DNA of 58,603 nucleotides from an uncultured Leptolinea sp. (GTDB taxonomy: Bacteria; Chloroflexota; Anaerolineae; Anaerolineales; Anaerolineaceae). The stretch covers positions 1-58,603 of the forward strand of contig CAIKMQ010000048.1 of assembly GCA_903828565.1 (NCBI GenBank), given 5' to 3'. Under the pieces are notes generated by a model, which saw nothing but the letters and a program-made list of their open reading frames with translations, was not told where the DNA came from and ran no database searches. A program made the translations under genes and the position numbers. Position 1 is the first letter of the stretch; each line of letters begins with the position of its first letter. This document shows positions 41,999 to 53,400 of the stretch, in pieces.

Positions 41999-42799
41999 TC
42001 AGGAGGGCTGCTTTTTTACCCGCAGCAGTACCGGGCCCAGCAGATCGATGATCCACCCGAGCCAGCGTTCAATCAGCGGGAAGAAACCATAATAAACAGG
42101 GATAAAGAAGGTGCCTTGCCTTATCTCGGCGCTGATTCTAACCAATCTTGCGGCAACCCGTTTGACGGGGATGGCCATCGCTTCCCCCGGGATGTGCAGG
42201 CTGCCGGCAGTTTTCATCCTGCCAAAGAAATCCGTGCTAACAGGGCCAATCTTGCAGAGGGCCACCTGCACACTGCTTCCGTGAGTTTCCCGTTGGATCG
42301 CCCGGCTAAATGCGTTCACATAGGCCTTGGATGCCGCGTACAACGCCACCCCCTGGACTGCCAGGTCACCAACGATCGAGCTGATGTTCAGGATCTTGCC
42401 GCGTCCGCGGGTAAGCATCCCGGGTAATACCGCCCAGGTGATCTCAGTAAGTGCACAGATATTCACAGCCAGCAGATTCTGGACGCTCGCCAACGGCATA
42501 TCTTTGAATAGACCGTACCAGCCTACTCCCGCGTTGTTCACCAGGATATCGATTACCGGGAAATCCCGCAGTATATTTGCCATGCCGATCCGTAAAGCCT
42601 CCCTATCGGCAATGTCCACAGTGTAGAAAGCTGCTTTCCCCCCTTCACGAGCTATCTGATCGCAGAGTTCTTCCAGTTTGTCGGAACTGCGAGCCAGCAG
42701 GATCACCTGAGCACCGGTCCGGGCAGCTTCTATGGCAAGCGCGCGGCCGATACCCGCTGATGCGCCTGTGATGAGCATAACTTTACCTGCCAGCATCAT
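41999..42799 (-). CDS. Short-chain dehydrogenase/reductase
   Basis: A classical SDR of 266 aa. It has ITGASAGIGRALA for NAD(P), NNAGVGW, ISSIVG with catalytic Ser, and YAASK with catalytic Tyr and Lys. The C-terminal 40 residues (PLIERWLGWIIDLLGPVLLRV) are hydrophobic and may bind the membrane. Substrate unknown. Its start overlaps the upstream epimerase gene by 17 nt (14 if ATG 42796), and the three genes TetR-epimerase-SDR form one operon. Confidence 0.88.
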   Translation of the reverse strand: MMLAGKVMLITGASAGIGRALAIEAARTGAQVILLARSSDKLEELCDQIAREGGKAAFYTVDIADREALRIGMANILRDFPVIDILVNNAGVGWYGLFKDMPLASVQNLLAVNICALTEITWAVLPGMLTRGRGKILNISSIVGDLAVQGVALYAASKAYVNAFSRAIQRETHGSSVQVALCKIGPVSTDFFGRMKTAGSLHIPGEAMAIPVKRVAARLVRISAEIRQGTFFIPVYYGFFPLIERWLGWIIDLLGPVLLRVKKQPS

Positions 42800-43790
42800 G
42801 CCAGGCTTCCTGCATCTTACGATCCTCGTTCAACCAGTGGACGGTATCTGCCAGCGCCTGGCGGATGCCGCGGGGTTGATACCCTAATTCGCGCGTGGCT
42901 TTCTCATGGCTCACCACGGCATTGCTCTGCACCGTATCGATCGAGTACCGGGTGAACTGGGGCTTTGAGCGGATCAATTGATAGTAATATGGGGTGAAAT
43001 TAGCCGCGGCTTTAGCCAGCCAGGTGGGGATCTTCAAGATCGGCCCTTTTTTATTCACTACTCCGCGAACGACTTGCAAAATATCGTGTATCTTAATCCA
43101 TTCACCTGAAAGGATGTAGGTCTCGCCTTTTCGCCCGTAGGTTCCCGCCAGGATCTCTCCCTGGGCGACATCACGGACATCCACAAAATCGTATGCGCCT
43201 TCAATGGAAAACGCTGCCCGTTTTTTGAGCGCGTTCAAGATCAAGGTGCCTAATTCGGACAGTTTGTAATCATACGGGCCGATTACTCCGGTCGGGCAGA
43301 CAATGACAGCATCCAGGCCTTCATCAGCTGCTTTTCTCACTTCGAGCGATGCCAGCGCCTTGGAGGTGTCATAACCTTCCACCGTGGTGCCCGGCAAAAA
43401 GCCCGCGTTTTCCACCACAGTTTCTCCGTGCGGCCGGTGTGCCAGAGCATGGATCGAGGATGTATAAACAAAACGCCGCACACCCTGCCTACGGGCAGCA
43501 ACCAGCATATTCCTTGTGCCTTCCAGATTCACCCGGCGAAGTAATTCATTATCCCCCGGCAGAATGGAGATTATCCCTGCCAGGTGGTAGACTGTATCCA
43601 CCCCACGCATGGCCCGCATCAGTGATGCCGGATCCAGCACATCGCCGATGCAAAGTTCAATTTCCTGATCTTTCAGCGGTGTCAGGTCATCCCTGGGAAT
43701 GACCATGGCGCGAACCTTCTCCCCTTTTTTGATCAACTCCCGAACAAGAACATTCCCAATGTGCCCCGTTGCTCCGGTCACAAGAATCAT
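42783..43790 (-). CDS. NAD-dependent epimerase/dehydratase (extended SDR)
   Basis: A 335-aa extended SDR with VTGATGHIGNVLV, TVYHLAGIIS, TSSIHAL and the YDTSKA (Tyr-x3-Lys) active site. CPTGVIGPYDYK resembles dihydroflavonol 4-reductase-like or 3-beta-hydroxysteroid-dehydrogenase-like enzymes rather than sugar epimerases. Its ATG overlaps the TetR stop by 4 nt. Confidence 0.85.
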   Translation of the reverse strand: MILVTGATGHIGNVLVRELIKKGEKVRAMVIPRDDLTPLKDQEIELCIGDVLDPASLMRAMRGVDTVYHLAGIISILPGDNELLRRVNLEGTRNMLVAARRQGVRRFVYTSSIHALAHRPHGETVVENAGFLPGTTVEGYDTSKALASLEVRKAADEGLDAVIVCPTGVIGPYDYKLSELGTLILNALKKRAAFSIEGAYDFVDVRDVAQGEILAGTYGRKGETYILSGEWIKIHDILQVVRGVVNKKGPILKIPTWLAKAAANFTPYYYQLIRSKPQFTRYSIDTVQSNAVVSHEKATRELGYQPRGIRQALADTVHWLNEDRKMQEAWHDAGR

Positions 43791-44383
43791 TTTTTCTCCT
43801 TTTCCACTTCCTTCAGCACCATACCAATGCCCGTCCCGGCGACAGCTTTCCAGTCTGTACCGTTTTTATCCAACAATCCCTGTAACAACACCCCCATGGC
43901 CAGGGAAAGGATGATGCGCGCGATCATTTCCGGTTGATCCGTCTGTACCGAACCTTCACCCACGCCACGTTCAATCAGGGAGGTGAAAAACCGGGTGTAC
44001 TTCACATACGGGCGGATCAAAGCCTGGTAAATCAATGGATCGCGGGTTGCCTGTGTCCAAAACTCCAGGTACATTCTCACCTGGTCTTCCGCTTCCGCGA
44101 AGATAAATGGCAGCACTTCGGTCATCGACGACAATCCCGAAGGAACATCGCTGGCATTCAGCGAAATATCTCTCAGGCGATTATCAAGGTTTTCCAGCCA
44201 TCCTTCGAGCAATGCCATAAAGATGTCATGCTTGCTGGGGAAATGATGGTAGAGGGCTCCCTTGCTGATGCCGGCCTCTGCGCAAATCTCCGCCACACTT
44301 GTGGCTTCATAACCTGTGCGGCTGAAGCAGCGGGTAGCGGATGTTAGGATCTCTTGTCGGGTGGCGAGGGCTCTTGTTTGCAT
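43787..44383 (-). CDS. TetR family transcriptional repressor
   Basis: The 198-aa protein has the N-terminal HTH: RQEILTSATRCFSRTGYEATSVAEICAEAGISKGALYHHFPSK in parts, the TetR signature. The rest is an all-helical ligand domain with no defined ligand. It heads an operon with two SDR genes. A 14-bp palindrome (44392-44405) lies between its promoter and start, so it probably represses itself and its neighbours. Confidence 0.92.
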   Translation of the reverse strand: MQTRALATRQEILTSATRCFSRTGYEATSVAEICAEAGISKGALYHHFPSKHDIFMALLEGWLENLDNRLRDISLNASDVPSGLSSMTEVLPFIFAEAEDQVRMYLEFWTQATRDPLIYQALIRPYVKYTRFFTSLIERGVGEGSVQTDQPEMIARIILSLAMGVLLQGLLDKNGTDWKAVAGTGIGMVLKEVEKEKK

Positions 44384-44391
44384 AGTATCAT

Positions 44392-44405
44392 ACCGAACGG
44401 TCGGT
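44392..44405. promoter_or_regulatory. TetR-type operator
   Basis: ACCGA-ACGG-TCGGT, an inverted repeat with 5-bp arms, of the usual TetR operator form. It sits just after the -10 of the tetR promoter. Confidence 0.65.
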
Positions 44406-44408
44406 TTT

Positions 44409-44437
44409 ATATTACCACAATTATAACCTTACTTCAA
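44409..44437 (-). promoter_or_regulatory. Promoter of the tetR-SDR operon
   Basis: On the minus strand TTGAAG (44432-44437) and TAATAT (44409-44414) are 17 bp apart; the operator lies between this and the tetR ATG. Confidence 0.55.
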
Positions 44438-44477
44438 GTACCCCCCAACTCGGAAAAATCTGTCCGTTCCCAGCCGT

Positions 44478-44506
44478 TTGACTTCACCCCGTCTCTGTTA
44501 TAGAAT
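44478..44506 (+). promoter_or_regulatory. Promoter of the ABC exporter operon
   Basis: TTGACT (44478-44483) and TAGAAT (44501-44506) are exactly 17 bp apart, 39 bp before the ATG at 44546. Confidence 0.75.
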
Positions 44507-44545
44507 GAACAGGTTTTCGCATATTAAAGGAGCAGTAGATCTCAA

Positions 44546-46348
44546 ATGGTGAACACATCCGAGTTGGATATTAGATCCACTATCTCAAATAATCGCCTGA
44601 AAGGTTTGTGGAACCTGATGGCCGGGTACCGTTGGCAATACTTGGCTGCAAACCTGGCTCTCGGCGGCAGCGCGCTATCCAAGACCTTTACCTACCTGCT
44701 ACTGCGCTATTTCGTAGATGATGTCCTCACTCCGGGGGTATACCGCCTTGTCCCTCTGGTTGCAGCCGGATTCGTCGCGCTGGCAGTTTTTGAGGGTTCC
44801 ATGACATTTGCCAGCGGTGCATTGGCATCACGCAGCGCTGAGGGCATTGCCAGGCGTTTGCGGAATTATCTCTATGATCACATCCAACACCTGCCATTTA
44901 GCTTTCATGCCGGCACCTCCACGGGAGAATTGATCGAACGCTGTACATCAGATGTTGATGCCGTCCGCCGCTTCTTCGCGGACCAGGCAGTCAATGTGGG
45001 GCGTGTCGTCTTGCTTTTCATCATCAATTTCACGGCTCTCTACAGCCTGAACGGGAAACTAGCTCTCACCTCGATCATCGTGGTTCCTTTTGTGGTGGCT
45101 TCAGCCATTTATTTCTTCAAACGGATCAACACGGCTTATGAAAAATATCAGGAGCAGGAAGCCGTTCTTTCCACTACCGTGCAGGAGAACCTCACGGGTG
45201 TCAGAGTAGTGAAAGCATACGCCCGGCAAGATTTCGAGATTGGAAAGTTCGAAACCGTCAATGAGACCAAATACCGCAAAGGCCGCCACCTGATGATGCA
45301 GCACGCGCTTTTCTGGCCGATCAGTGATATCTTCTGCGGCATGCAAATCCTTGCCGGAACGTACATGGGAGCCCGCATGGTCATGGCGAATACGCTTTCC
45401 CTCGGCAGCTTCCTGGCTTATGGTGGCTTGATTGTCTGGCTCATCTTTCCCCTGCGTACGCTTGGACGCATGATCGTGCAAATGTCCACCGGCCTGGTGT
45501 CATACAGCCGTGTTGCCAAGATCATCCAGGAAGACCGGGAGGATTTGGAAGCAGGCAGTTCCCCACAGGCTGGTATTCAGGGTGATATCCAATTCGAGAA
45601 TGTCAGTTTTCAATATGAAGTGGGAAGCCCCATTTTAGGGGATGTTAGTTTCTCCTGTTCTGCGGGGCAAGCGATTGCGCTGCTTGGTTCTACAGGATCC
45701 GGAAAAACATCTCTGGTCAACCTGCTTCCCCGTTTTTATGAAGTGAATTCAGGTACGATCCTGCTGGATGGAAAACCGCTGCCTGAGTATTCCAAAGGGT
45801 TTTTACGCTCCCAGATCGGTATAGTAGAGCAAGAGCCTTTCCTCTTCTCACGCACGATTCGCGAGAATATCACCTATGGCTTGAATCGCAGTGTGTCTGA
45901 TGAGGAAGTCTACCAGGCTGCCCGTTCGGCGGCCATCCACGATGTCATCCTTTCCTTCCCGCACGGCTACGATACCCTGGTAGGCGAAAAGGGGGTCACC
46001 CTCTCGGGTGGGCAGAAACAGCGCGTCACGATAGCCCGGACATTGCTGAAAGACCCCCGCATCCTCATTCTGGATGATTCCACTTCCAGCGTAGACCTGG
46101 AAACAGAGGCTGTCATTCGGAGTGCCCTGGAAAACCTGATGCGTGGACGAACAACGTTCATAATCGCCCACCGGATCCAAACAATCATGACCGCCGACCT
46201 CATCCTTGTGTTCGATAAAGGCGCAATTATCCAGCGTGGTACCCACGAACAACTGGTCGCTCAGGACGGCATGTACCAGAAGATCTATCATTTACAGACC
46301 AGCATAGAAACAGAATTAGAGAAGGAAGTAAAACGTGCCCGAATATGA
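44546..46348 (+). CDS. ABC exporter half-transporter with degenerate Walker B
   Basis: A 600-aa type IV ABC half-transporter: six TM helices, then an NBD. Walker A is GSTGSGKTS (about 381-389), the signature is TLSGGQKQR and Walker B is ILILDDS, with Asp511 in place of the catalytic Glu. This is the pattern of the degenerate subunit of heterodimers such as TM287 or BmrC. The partner gene overlaps it by 14 nt. Cargo may be a drug, lipid or peptide. It is divergent from the TetR operon and has its own strong promoter. Confidence 0.92.
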   Translation: MVNTSELDIRSTISNNRLKGLWNLMAGYRWQYLAANLALGGSALSKTFTYLLLRYFVDDVLTPGVYRLVPLVAAGFVALAVFEGSMTFASGALASRSAEGIARRLRNYLYDHIQHLPFSFHAGTSTGELIERCTSDVDAVRRFFADQAVNVGRVVLLFIINFTALYSLNGKLALTSIIVVPFVVASAIYFFKRINTAYEKYQEQEAVLSTTVQENLTGVRVVKAYARQDFEIGKFETVNETKYRKGRHLMMQHALFWPISDIFCGMQILAGTYMGARMVMANTLSLGSFLAYGGLIVWLIFPLRTLGRMIVQMSTGLVSYSRVAKIIQEDREDLEAGSSPQAGIQGDIQFENVSFQYEVGSPILGDVSFSCSAGQAIALLGSTGSGKTSLVNLLPRFYEVNSGTILLDGKPLPEYSKGFLRSQIGIVEQEPFLFSRTIRENITYGLNRSVSDEEVYQAARSAAIHDVILSFPHGYDTLVGEKGVTLSGGQKQRVTIARTLLKDPRILILDDSTSSVDLETEAVIRSALENLMRGRTTFIIAHRIQTIMTADLILVFDKGAIIQRGTHEQLVAQDGMYQKIYHLQTSIETELEKEVKRARI

Positions 46349-48149
46349 TGAATTCGCAGAGGAAGAATACTCTTCCCGCCTGGACAGTAAGACTTTTCGG
46401 CGCATTTTAAAATTACTTGCGCCGCACAAAAGCTGGGTCATTGGTTTCCTGGTGACCATTGCCATTGTATCGATCCTGGATGGATACTTCACCTTTCTGA
46501 ATAAGAAGATCATTGATGAAGCTATTGTTCCCAGGCAAATTGATGTCTTAAACCGGTATGTCTTCAGATATGGGCTGTTATTGTTCTTGCAGGCTTCCGG
46601 AGCTTTCACGTTTATCTATTTAGTGGCCACACTCGGCGAGCGCATCCGCTATGATCTGCGGAAAGCCATGTTTAACCACCTTCAGGATCTGTCTCTTTCT
46701 TATTACAGCCGCACGCCGGTAGGCTGGATCATGGCGCGGGTGACATCAGACTCCGAAAAAGTATCGGATATGATGACCTGGGGAGTTTTAGACTCGACCT
46801 GGGCTGTGATAAACATTCTCACATCAGCGGTCTTCATGTTGATCATCAACTGGAAACTGGCTCTGATCGTACTGCTGGCGATCCCAATCCTTCTCTTCAT
46901 CGCTTACCAGTTCCGTAAACGCATCATCCTTCAGTTTCGCACCGTTCGAAAGACGAATTCGCGAATCACCGCATCGTACAATGAATCCATTACCGGCGTA
47001 AGGGTAATCAAAGCCCTCGGGCGTGAACGCGATAATTTGGCAGAATTCAGCCAGTTGACCGGTACGATGTTCGCATCCTCCTACAAAGCAGCCTGGCTTT
47101 CAGCGTTGTTCCTGCCAATGGTCCAGATCGTGAGCAGCATTGCCCTGGGGGCCATCATCTGGTACGGCGGGTATCAAAATGAACTGGGATGGATCACAAT
47201 CGGTGGTATTCAGGCGTTCACCGCCTATGTGACGTTTATGATGTGGCCCATCCAGGACCTTGCCAGGGTATATGCTGAGCTGCAGCATTCCATCGCCAGT
47301 GCTGAACGGATATTCTCCCTGTTGGATGCCAGCCCTGAAATTCAGGATCGCCCGGATGCTCTTCCTGTCGACACCTTGTTGAAGGAGATTGAGTTCGACC
47401 ATGTGGATTTCTACTATGAACAGGACAAGCCGGTTTTATCTGATTTCTCTCTGACGGTAAAACCAGGTGAAATGATCGCCCTGGTCGGCCCGACCGGAGG
47501 GGGTAAATCCACGATCATAAACCTGCTTTGCCGCTTCTATGAACCCAAACGGGGTACGATCCGGTTCGGCGGTGTCGACTACACCACCCTGAAAATGAGA
47601 GCTATCCAGTCCCGGGTGGGAATTGTTCTGCAAACTCCGCATCTTTTCTCCGGCAGTATCCGCGACAATATCCGCTACGGTAGCCTGGAGGCTACTGACA
47701 GACAGGTGGAAGACGCAGCGCGTCTCACAGGCGCACATGAGTTCATTGTTCACATGGAGAAGGGGTATGACCAACAGGTTGGTGAAGGCGGAAATCAGTT
47801 ATCGGTTGGCCAGAAGCAATTGGTCAGCCTGGCACGCGCTGTTCTGTCCAATCCTGAAATCTTCATCATGGATGAAGCTACCAGTTCTGTCGATACCCTC
47901 ACCGAATCCCTCATCCAACAGGGTATGGAAGAGTTGATGAAAGGGCGAACCAGTTTTATCATCGCCCACCGCCTTTCCACCATCCGCCGGGCAGACCGGA
48001 TTATCATGATCGATAATGGCCAGATCGCTGAGATGGGTACGCACAGCGATCTGCTGCGCGCTGAGGGGCATTATTATCGGCTATACACGCAACAATTCCG
48101 CCACCAGGCTGAAGGGCAAAGCGAGATCCTTTCAGGTGAAGAGATCTGA
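46335..48149 (+). CDS. ABC exporter half-transporter, catalytic partner
   Basis: A 604-aa half-transporter: six TM helices with an NBD. Walker A is GPTGGGKST, Walker B is IFIMDEA with Glu514 intact, and the signature is QLSVGQKQL (Gly to Val at position 3), i.e. the partner whose altered signature faces the degenerate ATP site. The pair therefore forms one active and one non-canonical ATP site. It ends at a bidirectional terminator. Confidence 0.92.
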   Translation: MPEYDEFAEEEYSSRLDSKTFRRILKLLAPHKSWVIGFLVTIAIVSILDGYFTFLNKKIIDEAIVPRQIDVLNRYVFRYGLLLFLQASGAFTFIYLVATLGERIRYDLRKAMFNHLQDLSLSYYSRTPVGWIMARVTSDSEKVSDMMTWGVLDSTWAVINILTSAVFMLIINWKLALIVLLAIPILLFIAYQFRKRIILQFRTVRKTNSRITASYNESITGVRVIKALGRERDNLAEFSQLTGTMFASSYKAAWLSALFLPMVQIVSSIALGAIIWYGGYQNELGWITIGGIQAFTAYVTFMMWPIQDLARVYAELQHSIASAERIFSLLDASPEIQDRPDALPVDTLLKEIEFDHVDFYYEQDKPVLSDFSLTVKPGEMIALVGPTGGGKSTIINLLCRFYEPKRGTIRFGGVDYTTLKMRAIQSRVGIVLQTPHLFSGSIRDNIRYGSLEATDRQVEDAARLTGAHEFIVHMEKGYDQQVGEGGNQLSVGQKQLVSLARAVLSNPEIFIMDEATSSVDTLTESLIQQGMEELMKGRTSFIIAHRLSTIRRADRIIMIDNGQIAEMGTHSDLLRAEGHYYRLYTQQFRHQAEGQSEILSGEEI

Positions 48150-48200
48150 TCATCCACAATAATGCCTTCTGCATGTAAGCGATAGATAGCAGCATAATAA

Positions 48201-48226
48201 AAAACCAGGGCATAGACCCTGGTTTT
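48201..48226. terminator. Bidirectional terminator between ABC exporter and typA
   Basis: CCAGGG (48205-48210) pairs with CCCTGG (48217-48222), extended by A/T pairs. It lies between two convergent genes. Confidence 0.85.
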
Positions 48227-48247
48227 TACTACATTCAACTATCTGGC

Positions 48248-50101
48248 TTAATCTTCACCCTTGCGGGCAGCTTTATCCACTTTCCCGCGGTCTTCTGTGT
48301 TCAAGATGCGTTTGCGGATACGGTAATTCTGCGGAGTCACTTCCAGCAATTCATCTTCAGCGAGGTACTCGATCGCTTCATCCAGGCTGAGATTGCGCGG
48401 GGTGGTTAACCGCACCTCGATATCTTTGTTGGAAGAGCGCATATTTGTCAGGTGCTTCTTCTTACAGACATTCACTGAAATATCCATCGGACGGGTATAT
48501 TCGCCAATCACCATGCCCTCGTAAACATCGATCCCCGGGCCGATGAATAAAGTCCCGCGTTCTTCGGCATTTTTGAGGCCAAAATTATTGGTCGTTCCAT
48601 CTTCCCATGCTACGATCGAACCGGTATTGCGGGATGCGATCACTCCGGCATACGGCAGATATCCCTTGAAGAGGGTATTCATCACGCCATTCCCGCGGGT
48701 AGCGGTGAGGAACTGGTAACGGAAACCGAGCAAACCACGTGTGGGTACCGTATAACGCATGTAGACGGTATTTTCGGTGGTGTTCATCATCTCTTCCATC
48801 TGCGCCCGACGTGAGCCCAGCATTTCAACCACAACTCCAACGGTTTCCTGGCTGGTGGTGATGGAAAGGTCCTCGAATGGTTCGAGAACTTCACCATTCT
48901 CACCTTTTTTCAGGATCGCCTCTGGTTTCGAGACCTGGAACTCATACCCTTCGCGGCGCATGTTTTCGATCAGAATGGCCAGGTGCAGCTCACCACGTCC
49001 GGATACCAGGAAGGTATCAGCAGATTCTGTTTCAGCTACGCGCAAAGCTACGTCTTTTCTTAATTGATCGAAGAGGCGCTCACGCAGCTTTCGGGAGGTT
49101 CCCCATTTCCCTTCTTTACCCGAGAATGGAGAAGTGTTTACACCAAAAGTCATTCGGACGGTAGGCTCTTCCACATTAATGCGAGGCAGTGCCACCGGGT
49201 TGATCGGGTCTGCCAGCGTATCCCCAATGCGGATCTCTTCCAGCCCGGCAACGGCAACTATATCCCCTGCCTGAACTTCATCCACCTCTACTTTTTCCAA
49301 TCCCTTGAAGACATACAGGTAAGGTATCTTATCCATCTTAACACTGCCGTCTTCCACCATCCGCGCAACCTGCTGACCGGCTTTCATCGTCCCGGCAAAA
49401 ATACGCCCGACTGCTGTGGTACCGCGGTACTCATCATAACCCAGGTTCGTCACCAGTAATTGCATGGGTGCGTCAGGTTCAACGGTCGGTCCGGGGATGT
49501 AGTTCAGGATGGTATCGAATAGCGGCATCAGATCCGGGCTGAGTGCCGGGGTCATCCCTGCCTGGCCGGAGATACCATTGGCATAGATGATGGGAAACTC
49601 AGCCTGGTGATCGGAGGCTCCAAGTTCGATGAACAGATCAAAAGTATTATTGACGGTCGTTTCGTGGTCGGCATCTTTCCGGTCCATTTTATTAACGACC
49701 AAGATCGCCTTATGCCCCATCTCTAGAGCTTTTTTCAGCACAAAACGGGTTTGGGGCATGGGACCTTCGGCCGCATCCACTAATAACAGGACACCGTCGA
49801 CCATATTCATCACGCGCTCGACCTCCCCGCCAAAATCAGCATGCCCGGGTGTATCCACAATATTGATCTTGACGGGTTTACCGGTTTTCGGGTCGATGAG
49901 CGTAATTGCAGTATTCTTCGCCAGAATGGTGATGCCGCGTTCTCTTTCCAGGTCATTGGAATCCATCACCCTCTCCATGACCTGCTGGTTAGCGCGAAAA
50001 GTGTGGGCTTGACGGAGTAAACCGTCTACCAGGGTGGTTTTTCCATGGTCTACATGCGCTATAATGGCAACATTCCGGATATCTTCACGTACTACAGTCA
50101 T
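48248..50101 (-). CDS. typA: GTP-binding protein TypA/BipA
   Basis: A 617-aa translational GTPase of the ribosome-binding TypA family. It has G1 [10 protein letters not shown], the switch [12 protein letters not shown]3 [16 protein letters not shown]4 NKMDRKDA, and the BipA C-terminal core ending [12 protein letters not shown]. It is thought to help ribosome assembly under stress or cold. It reads away from the protease gene. Confidence 0.95.
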   Translation of the reverse strand: MTVVREDIRNVAIIAHVDHGKTTLVDGLLRQAHTFRANQQVMERVMDSNDLERERGITILAKNTAITLIDPKTGKPVKINIVDTPGHADFGGEVERVMNMVDGVLLLVDAAEGPMPQTRFVLKKALEMGHKAILVVNKMDRKDADHETTVNNTFDLFIELGASDHQAEFPIIYANGISGQAGMTPALSPDLMPLFDTILNYIPGPTVEPDAPMQLLVTNLGYDEYRGTTAVGRIFAGTMKAGQQVARMVEDGSVKMDKIPYLYVFKGLEKVEVDEVQAGDIVAVAGLEEIRIGDTLADPINPVALPRINVEEPTVRMTFGVNTSPFSGKEGKWGTSRKLRERLFDQLRKDVALRVAETESADTFLVSGRGELHLAILIENMRREGYEFQVSKPEAILKKGENGEVLEPFEDLSITTSQETVGVVVEMLGSRRAQMEEMMNTTENTVYMRYTVPTRGLLGFRYQFLTATRGNGVMNTLFKGYLPYAGVIASRNTGSIVAWEDGTTNNFGLKNAEERGTLFIGPGIDVYEGMVIGEYTRPMDISVNVCKKKHLTNMRSSNKDIEVRLTTPRNLSLDEAIEYLAEDELLEVTPQNYRIRKRILNTEDRGKVDKAARKGED

Positions 50102-50424
50102 TCATTATCCTTTCAAAAATACATCCCCTCGCTAAAGGGGGACAACAAGTAATTTTATCACAGGTAGCTCAAGGTCACCGGTAGAATTCGTTATAATGGG
50201 CTTCTGGTCAAAAACAAATGAAATTGAATAAATTTACATGCCTCATCTAATGGATAGTTTCCACCAGACTTTCATCGGGGTTGTAAGTCTGTTATCTCGT
50301 GCTATAGTTAGTTATCGGATAGCGCTTCTATTCTATAGGGATAATGATTCTTGTCCAGGCACATCTTGAATATTAATAGTACATTTCTGAATCACTTATA
50401 CACATAAAGGAAATACAGGCACTA
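50102..50424. other. Intergenic region between typA and the giant protease
   Basis: This 323-bp stretch has no gene. It should contain the minus-strand typA promoter and the plus-strand promoter of the protease, but no convincing hexamer pair was found. TATAAT occurs near 50190 on the plus strand without a good -35. A short CCCCT/AGGGG hairpin lies at about 50125-50140. AAAGGAAA precedes the protease ATG. Confidence 0.5.
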
Positions 50425-53400
50425 ATGGAAAACACTAAAAGAAATCGCCTTTCTTACAACATACTCCTGACGCTGGTTTTGGTATTTACATTCTTATTAC
50501 CTTCTTTGTCTGTCCGCGCTCAGGACGTTGTTACAGAAACTCCATTAGCCACTGAAACCCCCATCCCGTCCCCAACTTCAACTGAGGTCGGAGTCGATCA
50601 GCCTATTCCAACTGATGTTCCGACTGAAGAACCGACTCTCACCCCCATGCCTACTGAAATCCCTACTGAAACGCCCACCGCAACCCTTGAACCGGCTTTC
50701 ATTTGGCAAATGGATATTCACCTCAGTGGGGATCAAACCAGTGCTTTATACTCCGGCTCATACGGGATTTACGAAAAACTAACCCAACGCAATGTCACAT
50801 ACTCTCTGGAGAACGAACACCTGATCTTATCGGGCTCAGAAAACCTGGATCAGTTACGGCTGGCTGCCTACGAGGATCTGTCACCAGTGGTTGATTTTCT
50901 GGGAGGCCATATTCAGCTTTCCATAAATATGCCCACCATTCAGGGGGATGTAACCATCCTCCACGTGGAAGGACGGAGTGGCACAGGTTACTCCTGGTTC
51001 TCACCGACCTCTAATTCATTTATCCAAGAAGGTGACCCTGATATTGAGCAGAGGTATGCGGGAGTTAGTAGCCCATCCCGCCAATCGCTGCGAATGCGTG
51101 CCATTGATCCACTGGCAGGCCCACTGACCCTTGATTACGCCCGCAGCTGGGAATCCTCCCCAGTCTATATCCTTGTAACGATCTCTATGCCTGCGTATCA
51201 GGCTGAAATTGACCTGTCTGATCCCAATCCGCTCATTCTGGACATGGCTCAATCCCAGGCGAATCCGGATTCCGGTGCCTACGACAGCCTAACCGCCCTG
51301 GCGGTCCCATCAGAAACGAATTTCGAGTGGGGCGCCGGGATCGTGCCTGCTGTCAGGAATCAGGGAAGTTGTGGCAGCTGCTGGGCATTCGGCACGGTCG
51401 GTATTATGGAATCTGCCATAGCGAAAGCTGGCGGGCCACTGACCGATCTCTCAGAGCGCTATCTGGTAGACTGCAACAAAGAAGGTTGGGATTGCTGGGG
51501 TGGGTTGACTGCACATGCCTATCATTACGATACCCTTGGTAAAAATCAGAGCCAGATCGGTGCGGTTCTGGAGAGTGAGAAGCCTTACAACACAAATATT
51601 ACCCTTTCCTGCCCCTCGGCATATAACCATCCATATAAGCTGGATGGCTGGCAGTTCATCACCAGCGATGAGTGGACTGTGGCAACGGTCGACCAGATTA
51701 AAACAGCCATATACAATTACGGCCCGGTCACTGCCGCTGTTTGTGCTGGTCCGAAATTTGATGCGTATGACGCAAATTACTTATCCTATCCCGGGTACGT
51801 GCTACCCCAGGGAGATAACCCTGCCACTGTATGCAATGGCTATACAAACCATCAGATCATCCTGATTGGCTGGGGTGTGGATGCCACCGCTGGCGGATAC
51901 TGGATTCTGCGCAACAGTTGGGGCAGCGATTGGGGCATGGATGGATACATGCGTATCAAATGGAATGATATTTCGCGGGTTGGCGAGGGAACTTCCTGGG
52001 TTACCGTGGATCCCGCTGCTTTCGGTGTGACCGGCCCGACCCTCACCGCTCCTGCTGCTGGTTACATCACTGGAACGACATCAATGGATTTCGCCTGGAA
52101 CAGTGTGGCTGATGCTACCTCATATGAAATTCAAATCGATGATGCCTCCAGTTTCACCAGTGTCAATTACTCCTCCTCCAGCCTCACAGCATTGACCTAC
52201 AATCAGGCATCCCTGACAGGCGGAGCATGGTACTGGCGGGTGAGAGCGGCTTTTGCAGATGCGACAAAATCCAATTGGAGCGAAACCCGTACCTTTACGA
52301 TCGATCTGACACCACCCGCTATACCTTCACTTTCCTTGCCGGTTGTGGATGCAATCACACGCAACAAGCTAGTTACATTTAATTGGAGCACTCCTACCAG
52401 TGCTACCCAATTCCGCCTGCGAATCGATTCGGGCGGAATTACCGTGCATACATCCGATATCTTGACATCCGCCTCTTACTCATCACCGACGCTTGACTAT
52501 GGAACTTATTACTGGCAAGTTCAAGCAGCAGATGCGTATGGCAACTGGTCAGCCTACAGTTCTCCTCGCAGGCTTTACTCCAATTCACCCCTGCCGCTTG
52601 CGCCCACGCTTCTAACCCCTGATCATGCTGCTTTACTCTCCACCAATGACCCTGAGTTCACCTGGTCAACAGTGGAGAACGCTGCGACTTACGAGATCCA
52701 GGTGGATTCTTCCAATCCATTCACCCTGCCGTACGATGCCACCGCCAGCGGCTTATCTACCAGCTACCAGGGCACAGACCTGGCTGAAGGCATTAAATAC
52801 TGGCGTGTCAGGGGAGTCAATTCTTCTGGTGAAAGTGGTACCTGGAGCATGATCCGATCGATCACGATCGATACGGTCGCTCCCTCTGTGCCAGGGTTGA
52901 ATACACCAGTGGACAATGCAGCCAACGTTCGCGGCACACCTACCTTCACCTGGTACACCGTATCAGGTGCTGCCCAATTCCAGCTGCAGGTGGATGATGC
53001 AACTGATTTTGAAACACCAGTCTATACATCTGACCCGACAACCAGCCTAAGCAACAAACCCAGCCCGGACCTTGCAATTGGCACTTATTACTGGCATGTT
53101 CGCGCCAGGGACGCAGCGGGGAATTGGGGCTCATATGGCTCATATCGTACGATTAAGATCCTACCATCTTTACCAACCGCGCCTGTCTTGTCCGCGCCAT
53201 CCAATGGAACTGCCACCAATGATCAAACTCCTGATTTTTCGTGGAGTCCTGCATCCTATTCTGTATCTTATGAGATCCAGATAGATGATTCCAGTTCCTT
53301 CACATCTCCAATCCTGCAATCCGGAACCTCCGCGACAACCTCATATACCGCCACAGAGTTATCCTCCGGTACCAGGTATTGGCGTGTTCGTGGAGTGAAT

